Of a stretch of 64,000 nt of DNA, positions 12,610 to 24,484 are shown in pieces. A program made the translations under genes and the position numbers. Within the stretch, counting starts at the first letter, position 1; every line of letters starts with the position of its first letter. Source of the stretch: Siphonodentalium dalli (taxonomy: Eukaryota; Mollusca; Scaphopoda; Gadilida; Siphonodentaliidae); the NCBI GenBank assembly GCA_032622095.1, contig CP136068.1:136407989-136471988 (forward strand), read 5' to 3'. The notes under the pieces are model-generated. The model was not told the DNA's origin. It was given only the letters and a program-made list of their open reading frames with translations, and did no database searches.

Positions 12610-13500
12610 ACGATGGTTTATTTTACTAGTAATGTGGTTATTTACCATAATTTTACCACCTTGAACACCACTGTAGATCAACTGTGGTTTAGTTCTCTAT
12701 GGTTTATCTATTGGTGATTGTAAACCGTAGTTTTACCACACAAACACTGTTTTGAATTGGGTTATAAAACTATGGTATTCACCATGGTATGAACAATAGT
12801 AAAATGAATTAGTTAATTTACAACAGTCTTTTGACTGGTAAAACTATGGTAGTATTGTGGTAATTTTATCCTATAGTTTTGTACACTGTAGTAGAACATG
12901 TACTTAATTTACAGCAGTTATTTTGGTGGTGACACCATTGTAAATTTACAACGGTGTTGTGGGTGGTAAAACTACAGTATTAATCACCGTAATACCATGG
13001 CAATTACAATGGAGGTATAGAAATGTTTCATGGAGACATGGTTACAACCACGGTAAATTAACTACTGTTTTTACTATAGTTTACCACCCAAATAACCGTT
13101 GTAAATTAACCACCTAAATAACCGTTGTAAATAACCACCTAACTCACCATTGAAAATTAACCTCCCAAATAGCCGTTGCAAAACTGGTTTCGCTATTGTT
13201 TTCGTCACACAAATTACAGTTGTAAACTAACCACCCAAATCACCGTTGTGAATTAACCACCCAAATAACCGTTGTAAAACTATGTTTTCACTATGGTTTT
13301 CACCACTCAAATAACCGCTGTAAATTAACCAACCAAATTAACCGTTATAAATTAACCACCAAAAATCACCGTTGTAAATTAACCACCCAAAATAACCGTT
13401 ATAAATTAACTATAGTTTCAGATAACCGTCATAAATTAACTGTTGTTTTTTTTTTTATTATAGTAAACCATGAATTTACTATGGTAAAACAATAGTCATT
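12610..13500. repeat. Degenerate minisatellite
   Basis: Short words such as AACCACCCAAATAACCGTTG and TTGTAAATTAACC recur many times, with a period near 20-30 bp that drifts. The left part carries the complementary words (GGTAAAACTATGG), so orientation changes inside the block. A poly-T tract near 13446 closes it. Confidence 0.7.
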
Positions 13501-14644
13501 TTTATGAGGGTTTAGACGTGAAAGTTGAAAAGTAAGGAAATAAATCGGCGAAAGCTGATTTAAAAAAATATTATTTAGGCCATAACATCGCGGACGCGTC
13601 ACGAAAAGTCCCCTAAAATCAGAGTTGAGCTTTCTGAGTTGCACCTTTTTTCCATATAATTTTTTTATTATTTATTTTTCACAATTATGAAATAATTGGA
13701 TGCTTTAACAATTTGTCAGTCGAAACATATACAAAAGGCACTAAATATTGCTCAATACACAATTCTCGAACCAAAGACACCAATTTAAAGGTAGATATGG
13801 ACATGAAATAAAATACTGAGCCAAAAAATGACGATCTTAAAAGCAAACTGTCGTATTCAATGTTGGATTGCTCGGGCTTCTCAAAACATAGACACAAGCT
13901 ATCTATTTTTAAAAACTGCACAGACACCACTCCTTCACTATAAAATTAGCTAGTGCGCATATCGTAAGTGGTCAAAACTTATAAAAACATAACCCTACCA
14001 CAAACTGGTTCCAAACGGCCTGGTCACATTTTGCTTTTCTATTTTGTCTAATCTAGTCGTATGAATTACGCATTTATACCAGATTATTTGAATATGAGTA
14101 CCAGATCGAATATAGTGAGACGGTCAGAATAATAATAATCGCGGCCATGAAATGGCTTCCAAAATGGCCGCAATCACAAGCCATGTCACGACGAAAGTAT
14201 CATATTGTATAACCACCTAGTAGGTAAAATACGTATTTGTAATATACAAGTCTGTTGTTACATACATGTATCTCTAAAGGTTCACAGATCATTAAAACAT
14301 CCATCTGGATTATTTATCGGTCATTGCAACTCAAGTCAATCCCAATGATTTACGTTTTTAAAAGTTCGGGTTTTCTGCTTACAGTCGGGCCCAAATGTTT
14401 CGCCAATGTGGTAGTTACATCAGCTTGATGATTAATTAGTGAATGTAAGGCAAAAACTTAAATGCATATCCTTGCGGTATAATAGTAGTTAATCTTACGG
14501 AATTTTCAATTGGGGGAAAAATTGTCCGTGATAATAAACCATACACGTATGTTGCAATGCTTATTATGCAAAGAACCCGCCATCTCTTCAAAAGATTAGC
14601 ACTGCATCTCACCAGATCAAATAAACAGTACATCGTATATTTTA
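13501..14644. other. No gene recognised
   Basis: Only short frames without domains on either strand. No long repeat seen. Confidence 0.35.
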
Positions 14645-15035
14645 TACCATATTCACTTTTACCATGTCCGTTGCTTATTACGCCAACCTAAATAAGTAAA
14701 GGAAATGCTTTTTATGTGACAAGAGCAAAATTCACAATATTCTACAATTTCGTTTATTATCATAGTTACGTGCCATGTTGGTTCTGGTTATCATGAATCA
14801 AATAAAGCTCGAAATTTAAGGAAGTTGAATTAACACGCTTTACAATGGATGTGACCATGGTTCACTATATGATGGCCGATCCCATTGTAGCCTAATGCCT
14901 CAAGCTGTTCTAATCCTGTTCGACTAGGAGTTACCACATCAGTCTGGCTGTGCTCAATCCGTATACACCATGCATCGTGATAATCTACCCCAACCAAGCG
15001 GCAATGTAGATTAACTTCAGCTACAATTTAAACAG
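14645..15035. repeat. Dispersed repeat, copy 2
   Basis: Same orientation as 11590-12130. It shares ATTCACTTTTACCATGTCCG at its start and CACCATGCATCGTGATAATC near its end. It lacks the 103-bp duplication. Confidence 0.7.
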
Positions 15036-16010
15036 ACACTTGGTGGCAATTGTACGTATAATTGCATACATGTACGCTTGAGTGGCAATCCAGTGTTATC
15101 AGACAGACCTTACAATATGTATTCAATTATTAATACAATAATAAGTACATAAATATGTATACGTTTCATCGTGAACCGGAGTCGACTTCAAGCGTGTAGG
15201 CTTATGTGAGTCATTTCCTGAAATCAGTTTATTCCCCTAACGTTGCGAGAGCGTAATCTTACATATGAACCTTAAATGTTACTCGTATAAGAGACAAACT
15301 AATTACATACACAGATGTAGTAATATAAAATATGCTAATAACGCTGTATTACAACTCAATTTATTGTTTGAATTATAGTTCAAATTTGTCATGGTCCCAT
15401 CTTGGTAGTCACATTAATGCACATCTGGAAATGTACAAGGACAGGTGGCAAGAAGCAGTTTAAGCATGGGGCAGTAATCAACAAAATCTTCCTATACACA
15501 TGTTTGCCAGAATGTCGGCTCATTCTGTGTCGATTTTCCATTCCAATCACCATTACTATACCCATACAAGGATTCATTTTACGAAGACTTTTCTGGATAT
15601 TATACGTCAGAAAACTTTCGCGTAACTTCGACTGACTATCCAACATCGTTCACCAACCACGCCTATACCGGCGATATATCATTATGAAATGGACAAGAAT
15701 AAATATTATATGAACAAGGCCGTGGGCGATATCCTCAAGTGGGATAACATTTCCAGGTGTGAAATTCGTTAGACAGGTTTATAACTTTCTGGCTTCAACC
15801 GCCAGTTACTGTTAGCTGCATACAGTAATATCAGATTACGTCCGTCGCCATACCTTTTACTGTACTGTACGGGTAAATATATTCAATCGATATGCAATAA
15901 CGTATAGCGATTATATGTATCATTTTCCCGTTGGTAGTTGACAGCGAACGAAGTTAGCAACGTCACTATTCTCTTCACATACCATGTTGGTCTCTGCTAA
16001 AATATTGATA
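15036..16010. other. No gene recognised
   Basis: Short overlapping frames on both strands around 15389-15646 have no recognisable domain and look like shadow frames. No repeat structure noticed. Confidence 0.35.
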
Positions 16011-16017
16011 TATAGAG

Positions 16018-16172
16018 GATATCCACACTTGTTCAGTGGATATGGGTTATATCTCATGAGTGATGACAAAACATTGAATTTCCACGAGTGGCTTTAGCCA
16101 CGAGTGGAAATTCAAATGGTTTGTCATCACGAATGAGATTTAACCCATATCCACTGAAAAAGTGTGGATATT
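16018..16172. repeat. Foldback repeat with about 75-bp arms
   Basis: The left arm begins GATATCCACAC and the right arm ends GTGTGGATATTC. The centre is at the word GTGGCTTTAGCCAC near 16090-16100. Mismatches are few. Two copies of a 24-bp word containing GTGGGATATCACTTATATCT follow at about 16242-16290. Confidence 0.8.
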
Positions 16173-16508
16173 CTGTTTATTATATACTTAGTTACTTGCC
16201 TATGGCCACCAATGAATGTCAATACATCAGAAATTTCACCAGTGGGATATCACTTATATCTCACTAGTGGGATATCACTTATATCTCACTGCTAAAACCT
16301 TATAATTCATGGGCAAGTATATAATAAAATATCATAATCCAGTTTGGCACAAGTCCATGTATTTAACGTGCTTTATATAGTGTATGTATGGTATGTTCTC
16401 ACCGACACCCCATGCATAATACTGATAGGCATATGCGTCATTCTTACACGCTGAGATATATCGCGGAAATAGTTATCAAATAGGAGATAAAAGTACTTTG
16501 TTGAGTTG

Positions 16509-16578
16509 GATATTCGGGGACTCGAGTATGAAAACAGTATGTTCACTAACTGTTTTCATACTCGAATCCCCGAATATC
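16509..16578. repeat. Short perfect-type hairpin
   Basis: Arms GATATTCGGGGA..CGAGTATG and the matching inverse flank a loop of about 10 nt near 16540-16550. Arm length is about 30 nt with one mismatch. Confidence 0.75.
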
Positions 16579-17408
16579 AGCGACAGACGCTGGTGAATCG
16601 AAATTAAAGTTAACAACTCTCGGCCAATCAGAATGCCAGTTTCACAGAAACTTGAATTACAATGTTTTTTAATATAACATTTCGACATTATGCAACATTG
16701 GCGGCCATCAGAATTTTACATTGAGCTGTCAGTCATTCAACTGTGGATTATCTGCATCAGAGTACATTCATTCATATATCTAACACGGATATACCGTTCC
16801 ACTGTGGTGGATATGTTAGTGGACATGTTATTTGACGTCTACAACTATTTGGGCTAATTTTCAAAGTGCTTATTTAGAAAATAATTGTTATATGACTCAC
16901 ATTTTGAGTCATTGTGGTAAGACAATTATTAGGATTTTATCACAAAATCATTTGTCGGAATAAGTGTGTTAGAAACGTGATTTGGGCGAAAGAGAGTTAC
17001 ATTGCGTAGTAATGTATTTTTTGCCGCCATCTTGGCATTGGATCAAGTTGATCTTTTGTGGATCCAATTTGATGTAATGATCGTGCTCGCATCCATGACC
17101 GTTTAATTATATAATTGTATTTAAAGAAATAGATAGAAAATTAAAAAAAGTTTATATTGGCAAACATGCATACCTCTTTCTGTGAACAATCGCATTTGGA
17201 GAAGATAATCAAGGTTAGGATCCAAGGAATCAACTAATGTGATGCCAAAGTGATTTGTTATCATGATTGAAGAGAAATGTGTTCCGTAATCGTCACCCGT
17301 TCGATACAATCGGAAATTATGTATATGATATGGGAAATAATCAATTCTCTCATTTCCTGTCGCCATTTTGGCGGCCATACATAATTGAGAGGACAAATTG
17401 TTATTTAT

Positions 17409-19376
17409 GGGATAACGGTGTGGTGTTTTGTGATTTCGGAAAGGTACATGGCGAATATACTGTGGCAAATTTAGTTAATCCGCCGTCGCCCATTAACGGG
17501 TATTTGCCACAGTATATTCGCCATGTACCTTTCCGAAATCACAAAACACCACACTGTTATCCCCATTCTAATGCTCTTAAAAAACGTTATTTAGACAAAC
17601 AAACGCCTCGTAATTATCAACGAAATATGCGGCCATAGAAAACACTCAGCCAAATCACGACTTTTTATTTTAAATTTAATGCGGTAGATAAAATATAGTC
17701 CCTCAATTACCATCGATCTTATCGTTAAAAATGCTGATACACATGAAAATTTGCCACCGCAAATAGAAATAAATATGCACAACAATAAGTTTATGCATTT
17801 ACCTGATGTCTTTTTCAGATGTTTACCACTTACAAATTGCGGTTTTGATTTTACCGCGAACTTGAAGTTGAATTGAAACAATGGGAAATTGTTTACTCAA
17901 TGCGATGTATTTCACGCCGTGTCTGTCGCGGTTTCATGTCAAGAAATTTGGTCAAATGATATCGAGACACTGACATTGGTGGGATATAACGGTGTGGTGT
18001 TTTGTATTTTCTGAAAGTACATGTATACAGGGCGAATGTACTGACTGTCAAGTTTCGACAAAAACGACGTCGCTGGTTTGTTTATATAGTAACGAGCTAG
18101 TAACGGAGGTCAGTAGCAAGGGCGCCAACCCTATAATCTACTCCGTAACGTCGCCGGCATGTACTGCGTAAGGATGACGTCATGGAGTGAAACAGAATAA
18201 TGAGCGGGGCTGGATTGGGCATGCATGGCCGAGATTAGGAATTCAGCTAACAGCAATATTGGCGCGTAGGAATATATAACATTGAAGCGGTGAACCGGAC
18301 TATACATTGCGACAGGTTATTGAATGAATAAACCCCCGCAAGTATGTGGTGTTTCCGGGGGTATATTGGTCTAAGTGCATTAGAATTAAAATTCTAATGC
18401 ACTTAGGCCAATATACCCCCGGAAACACCACATATTTGCGGGGGGTTATTCATTCAATAACCTGTCGCAATGTATAGTCCGGTTCACCGCTTCAATGTTA
18501 GATATTCCTACGCGCTAATAGCCGTTAGCTGAATTCCTAATCTCGGCCATGTCCAATCCAGCCCGCTCACTGTTCCGTTTCACTCCATGACGTCACCCTT
18601 ACACAGTACATGCCGGCGACGTTACGGAGTAGATTATAGAGTTGGCGCCCTTGCTACTGACTTCCGTTACTAGCTCGTTGCTATATAAACAAACCAGCTA
18701 CGTTGCTTTTGTCGAAAATTGACAGTCAGTACATTCGCCCTGTATACATGTACTTTCAGAAAATACAAAACACCACACCGTTATATCCCAACATTGTCAG
18801 AATCTCGATATCATTTGACCAAATTTCTTCACATGAATCCGCGACAGACACGGGGTGAAATACATCGCATTGAGTAAACAATTTCCCATTGTTTCAATTC
18901 AACTTCAAGTTCGCGGTAAAATCAAAACCGCAATTTGTAAGTTGTAAACATCTGAAAAAGACATCAGGTACATGCAGAAACTGATTGTTGTGCATATTTA
19001 TTTCTATTTGAGGTGGCAATTTTTCATGTTTATCAGCATTTTAACGATAAGAGCGATGATAATTGAGGGACTATATTTTATCTAGCGCATTAAATTTAAA
19101 ATAAAAAGTCGTGAATTGGCTGAGTGTTTTCTATGGCCGCACATTTCGTTGATAATTTCGAGAAATTTGTTTGTCTAAATAACGTTTTTAAGTTCGATGA
19201 GCATTAGAATGGGATAACAGTGTGGTGTTTTGTGATTTCGGAAAGGTACATGGCGAATATACTGTGGCAAATACCCGTTAATGGGCTCCGGCTCCGCCGT
19301 CGCCCATTAACTAAATTTGCCACAGTATATTCGCCATGTACCTTTCCGAAATCACAAAACACCACACTGTTATCCC
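17409..19376. repeat. Giant palindrome of about 1.97 kb with terminal hairpins
   Basis: Two arms of about 980 bp meet at the perfect centre GCATTAGAATTAAAATTCT (near 18389). The arms match throughout with scattered substitutions and small indels. Each outer end is itself a hairpin, 17409-17563 and 19211-19376, starting GGGATAAC and ending GTTATCCC. A nested pair of matching ends, GGGATATAACGG near 17982 and its inverse near 18790, suggests one foldback element inside another. No coding potential. It would form a cruciform, or a long double-stranded RNA if transcribed. Confidence 0.88.
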
Positions 19377-19399
19377 CTAAATATAGTGTGGTGCCACTC

Positions 19400-20185
19400 T
19401 TTTCACTGTACAAAAAGATTGTCATATATTTTATATCGAAATTATATTTTTATCGTGAAATCTAGCAATAGCGAACTTAATAAAATTAGCATGGCCGTCA
19501 TCAGACCACCCAGTCGTGACCGCGGAGAGTCTACCAACTGTTGCTCTGAAGTGAAGACCATATACTGGCTCATTAGCATGGTCTCTATATTTTTTCATCA
19601 TTTTCCAATGGAGCCCAAAATCGGACATAAGCTACTCTACTAATTAGTATAAACTCATAAATCATCCGAGTTTTCGTGATAAATTTGTGATTTATTTACG
19701 TTATAGTACCGGTATTGACTGCATTGTCGTATACGGCGTCCATGCCAACTTGAATTATTATGTTCAATATTTCGGACCTGGAAGTGGTGTTTTGGAGAAA
19801 AAAAATCAAAAATGCCAAAAAAAAGAGAAGATGTACTGTGATCAACAAATTTCGAAGCAGGGGTCAACTATCTAAAAAACCAAATGGCGTCTATTCAAGA
19901 ACCGTGGACATGTACGATCTTATATTGATCCTCTTAAACTGTTAAACTATCAATACAAACCTATTAAACCTTCCGAAGGATTCGATATCGTTTATAATCT
20001 AATCTTCTGCGCATTGGGTGCATGTAAACCGTATGGCGAAATGTACTGATTCCCCATGGCCGCTAATTGTCAGAATGTGGAGGGTGTTATTATTCTATTG
20101 CATTATGTACGACTATGTGCAGTACATGTTTAGGATTGGAAATTAAAAAGTTAACAACAAAGGGTTAAAGTGGTTCTGAAGTTGC
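19400..20185. other. No gene recognised
   Basis: Short frames only. The segment separates the giant palindrome from the promoter-like region at 20189-20413. Confidence 0.35.
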
Positions 20186-20188
20186 TAA

Positions 20189-20328
20189 CCAATGACCGGA
20201 AAAGAGGCTGACGTACCAGAACGCAGATCCGTGATGTATACACCCACATTCACCCAGATCGGTGTCTGCATGCGGGGTATACATTGATGATATCACAGGA
20301 AGATAACACTCAGTAGATGTTATAAAAA
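20189..20328 (+). promoter_or_regulatory. TATA-box promoter candidate with CCAAT and CRE-like sites
   Basis: TATAAAAAAG stands at 20321-20330. A CCAAT word is at 20189-20193 and a CRE-like TGACGTAC near 20209. The spacing from CCAAT to TATA is about 130 bp. About 25-30 bp after the TATA box is TCAATCATAC, suitable for an initiator, followed by a 5' splice donor. The set of motifs is seen directly. Activity is inferred. Confidence 0.45.
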
Positions 20329-20349
20329 AGCTTCGGGGGGTTCAAGCTC

Positions 20350-20411
20350 AATCATACTGGTTCTGAAAATTTTCTGTCCAAAAGAAAATATTTTGTTCCT
20401 GCTGAACTAAG
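20350..20411 (+). other. Candidate untranslated first exon
   Basis: Placed between the expected TATA-driven start near 20350 and a strong donor, CTAAG|GTAAGA, with GT at 20412-20413. There is no ATG in the exon, so it would be 5' UTR. The nearest downstream + strand coding exon with a good acceptor (TTACAACAG at 27196-27204, before the ATG at 27217) belongs to the EF-hand gene, so this may be its first exon across an intron of about 6.8 kb. Confidence 0.35.
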
Positions 20412-20419
20412 GTAAGAGA

Positions 20420-20970
20420 TTTGCTTGATGTTTATTATACTGTTTCTTTTCATTTGTTGTTAATGGTTTTTTTCTTTTCCTCCACTTAGTTATTTTTAAT
20501 CACGATAATCCGTTTGAGCGACAGGGGTTGCTAATCTGTAATCACGTCAATGTGCAACAACGTAAAACGCGTAAACTATTGAGTGACGGGTATGCCGGGT
20601 GGGTGTGTCGTCCACACTGCCAAAACACATCTATTTCACCCTCTCGTAAATCTTAACTGCAAAAACACATTATTTATTATACTGGGACCTCATCATATAG
20701 GCCTTAAAGAATGACATTCAGCTATATAGTCCAGTGCATTTATGGATTTAATCAGAAATAATTCCAACAGAATTTGCAGGTAAAAATACATAAATCCTCA
20801 AAAAACAATATTCTGAAAATCAGCAAAATTTGGAAAAAGGGAAATTAGAAAATTTCATGAAATATATTTGGGAAAATATTGTCAAAATTTAATCATCAAT
20901 TTATGGATTTTCAAGGATGTATATACAAAATTCAGATTCACAAGTCCATCCAATGTCAAGTCCATTTCAA
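20420..20970. other. No gene recognised
   Basis: AT-rich DNA after the donor at 20412, with no repeat or coding structure seen. It would be intronic under the EF-hand gene model. Confidence 0.35.
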
Positions 20971-20971
20971 C

Positions 20972-23783
20972 CTTATGGCACGTTCACATGTAGCTGCAAG
21001 AAAATGTCAGGTATGCCCATGTGACTTACTTGGCCAATAAATAAAATAATACAGGAATGTATCCGAGGGAGACAGTGCACTAGCTGTTACGATATCGCTA
21101 GTATATGTTCACATTGATTTGTGGTCATATGTATCCGTTAAATACTCTCTATCCATCAATATTATCGTCGGTTTCAACAACTGACTTCGTAATTCCATTT
21201 TAGATGGGTTGACAGAATCGCTAAAGCTAATATTATATGAATATGTTTATAGGAAGGTAGTTATATATATATGGCTTCTGTTGACGGTGGGATTTCCAAC
21301 TGCACCCACCCTTGAACAAGGCCAAACTCCCAAGAGCGCACAAGTCAACTCGTACCCCTCCCATCGGCTTTGAACTTTCCAACTGGTACCTCACATTGGA
21401 TACCGGGGAGGGAGGGACCTAGAGGAAATTTCAAACCAATAGTTTTTAACCAAAAGTAGGGGAAAATGCAAATGTTGGTCTAAAACAACAAATTCCACAT
21501 ACATTACTGGTGTACAAATTCCAACTAATAGTGTGCCAGATATGAAATTTCCAACTGGTGAACAGTTTGAGTCCCCATGTCGCCACACTCATGTATGTTT
21601 GGTAATGTGATATACACAACAGTCCCACGAACCGAACCAAATTCACAACTCTAGAAAACTTAATTTAGGGTCTAAATGGGGGTGGGGTCATGCGATTTGT
21701 ACCTGATATTTTCGTGCAGATATTTTCTTGCAGCTGCATGTGAATATGACATAATGGCATGTTCACATGTAGCTGCAAGAAAATATATTCTAGAATATAT
21801 CAGGTATTTGTGCCATGATAATTGTCTGCTCTAGACTAAGTACAAATACAAAGACAACACATTTGTAGCAGATAGCCGCTGGCTTTATTGGTGACAAGGT
21901 GAAAACAGACATTCCAGTAACGGCCGTCAGAAACATTTGGAAGCAGAAAACTTTTTAATTTTCGTGCCAATAGCATGGCTAGTAACTGCATACTGTCTAA
22001 AATGCTAATGCAGTATACTCATGCAGTTGGTAAATATCTTCTCAAACTGACAGCCGTTTACAGAAGACATTCAGGCATTAAAACAGAGATAAAACCACTG
22101 TGTGGAGAAAACAACTCTGAAAGCTTTGAATGCTCCTGCCTGCATACATGCAGAAAACCAAACATATGCAATTGATACATAAAATGCATATATAAACATG
22201 ATCAATATGAATCCTACGCGATTAGTTCCAATTCGTAATAATTTGATTCCAGCAAAGCACTGAATTCCAAAATTCAGAAAAATCTACACAATACGTGAGC
22301 TCCATTTATTTGAAATATCCACATGTTCTTTTAATTTATATTTAAATTTGATACGTGCACCTTGCGAGACCAGACCGGCTAAAGTGACCAGAACTTTAGC
22401 TCACCCAGTAAGCACGACCACGGCTTATACTCAATCACTCATTAACACTAACCACATGCATTTAGCATGTGATCCACAATGACAACGACTCAGTTGTACT
22501 CATACGTTACGCTTCAGACAAAAGTTTTGTACTATACTGCGAAACGTTAAAAACAAATATTCTATTTGCAAAGATTGCACCCACGAGAACGTGGCGGTCT
22601 AGATGGCGATGATTGAGCTTCATCGGAAAAGTATTAGCCGTGCTGGTTCAAGTGCATTGCATCGGGTAAACAACCTATTGTCCATATTGGCAATTCATCG
22701 CATTTTGACATTTCCATCTGTTGAGATGTATTACCGTAGCCACGGTGCTGCCCTCGTGTGTAAAGACATTCTCTGTACTGAGATAGTGGTTACGTTATTA
22801 ATAGGTACACGCCTATGGTATAATTTAATTGTGCATGCATATATGGGGTGACAAACGTTATTGTGTTTGTGTTGGCAAATCGGACGACCACACCCCCACT
22901 GAGACCCCACTGAAGTTTTCTATATATATGTGGATTTGGTCTGATTCGTGGGGTTGTAGTGTATATCACGTTACCAAAAATACAGGGGGGGCATGGGACA
23001 CCCCCACGCCAACCAAGATCAAATTTTCACCAGTTGGAAATTTTATACTTGACACAATATTAGTTGGAAATTTCACACCAACAATGGGTTGAAATTGTTC
23101 TGGCAGTCCGATTTTCCAACGAGTAATGTATTTGGAATTTGTTTTTTTAGACAAACATTTGCATTTCTTTCTACTTTTGGTCAATGTGTTGGTTTTAAAT
23201 TTACTCTAGGTCAAAATTCAAGTTAAATAAAACAAAAACAAGGATGTGAGGTACCATATAGGAAAATTTCCTAAGGAAATTAAAAGCAGAGGGGAGGGGT
23301 GAATTGAATCATGTGATCGTTGGTTATTTGGCCTTGTTCAAGAGGGGTACAGCTGGGTATCCCACATATATACATCCTCTGTCAACGGAAGCACCATATA
23401 TCTACGTCCCTAAATACATATCCATATAATACTAAAGCGATTCTGTCAACTCATCTAAATTGGAATTATGAAGTCAGTTGTTTAAACAAACGATAATATT
23501 GATGGATCATAACTCGAGTGCGTGAACGGTTACTGACGAATTCAGTTGTTTAAACGATAATATTGATGGATCATAACTTGAGTGCGTGAACGGTTACCAA
23601 CGTTTCCCTTAGAGGGTATTTAACGGATACAGATGACCACAAATAAAGGTGATTACATACTAGCGATACCTTAACAGTGCACTGTCTCCCTCGGATATAA
23701 TCCTGTATTATTTTTTCATTGGTCAAGTAAGTCACATGGTTATACCTGAAATTTCTTCCCGATACACGTGAACGTGCCATAAG
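20972..23783. mobile_element. 2.8-kb inverted-repeat element with long arms
   Basis: The left end reads CTTATGGCACGTTCAC and the right end is its inverse, GTGAACGTGCCATAAG, ending at 23783. Arm similarity extends for several hundred bases: GTGCACTAGCT, ATCAATATTATCGT, TGGCCTTGTTCAAG and the TTGGAAATTTC region on one side match inverted counterparts at 22990-23700. A second set of end-like sequences, AGCTGCATGTGAA and TTCACATGTAGCTGC, abuts near 21735-21775, hinting at two elements joined. No transposase frame. No clear target-site duplication seen. Confidence 0.65.
23515..23605. repeat. Short direct repeat inside the right arm
   Basis: The words CAGTTGTTTAAAC, GATAATATTGATGGATCATA and GTGCGTGAACGGTTAC occur twice in a row, about 60 bp apart, in the interval from about 23474 to 23598. 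Confidence 0.6.
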
Positions 23784-24484
23784 AAGATACAAATATCCTC
23801 AAACAAATGTGTGTATTCCATTGTAGGAACTTAGCCAAATTTGCATCTCATAACCTTTTATGTATACTATAGTGCAAACAAATTGTGGAATTGACCACAC
23901 TCTTTTCCGAAAAAGCTATTGTGGTGCAACGTGTCAATTAAAAAGGTTTTTGTGTATAATTATAGAACAAAGAACGATAGTTTATGGCGTAAAATTTTGT
24001 GTTTGCATTCCAATCAATGAATGGATTTCGCTCATCTTTCGAGAAAGTTACTCCAAATTTGAACCGCGGGAAAATGTGGTAGTGGAAGCATATCAATAAA
24101 AACGAAAACCAGCATCTTGAAGCATAAAACTGTACTGTTGAAAGCGTCTGCTTACATTGTTTTTTCACATAGAATTGAAGTTCATTGTCAGAGCTATGAC
24201 CTTTTTAAAAAATATATAAATCACAAATTAACGCTGGTCTATCAGTGATTACCAAATAATATTGTTCGAGTTAAAAGTTGAAAGGCAATCATCCATGACG
24301 AAATGACCCCAGGTAAACATCTAACTTAACTACAGGGCGAATTAGAATACATACGACAACCAGGTTCTTGTATTTAGTTATTTTATCAAGAAGATGACAA
24401 CCGGATAGCTGCATCCGGGCAGCTTTAATTCAAGTATAAACACTCTATTGTTGTCGCTAAACGACTAAAGCGGATGTGATCTTA

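Noticed and set aside
17023-17035. GCCGCCATCTTGG, a YY1-like word
   Set aside because: Similar GGCGGCCAT or GCCATTTTGG words occur in several repeats here. No transcript structure is visible next to this one.
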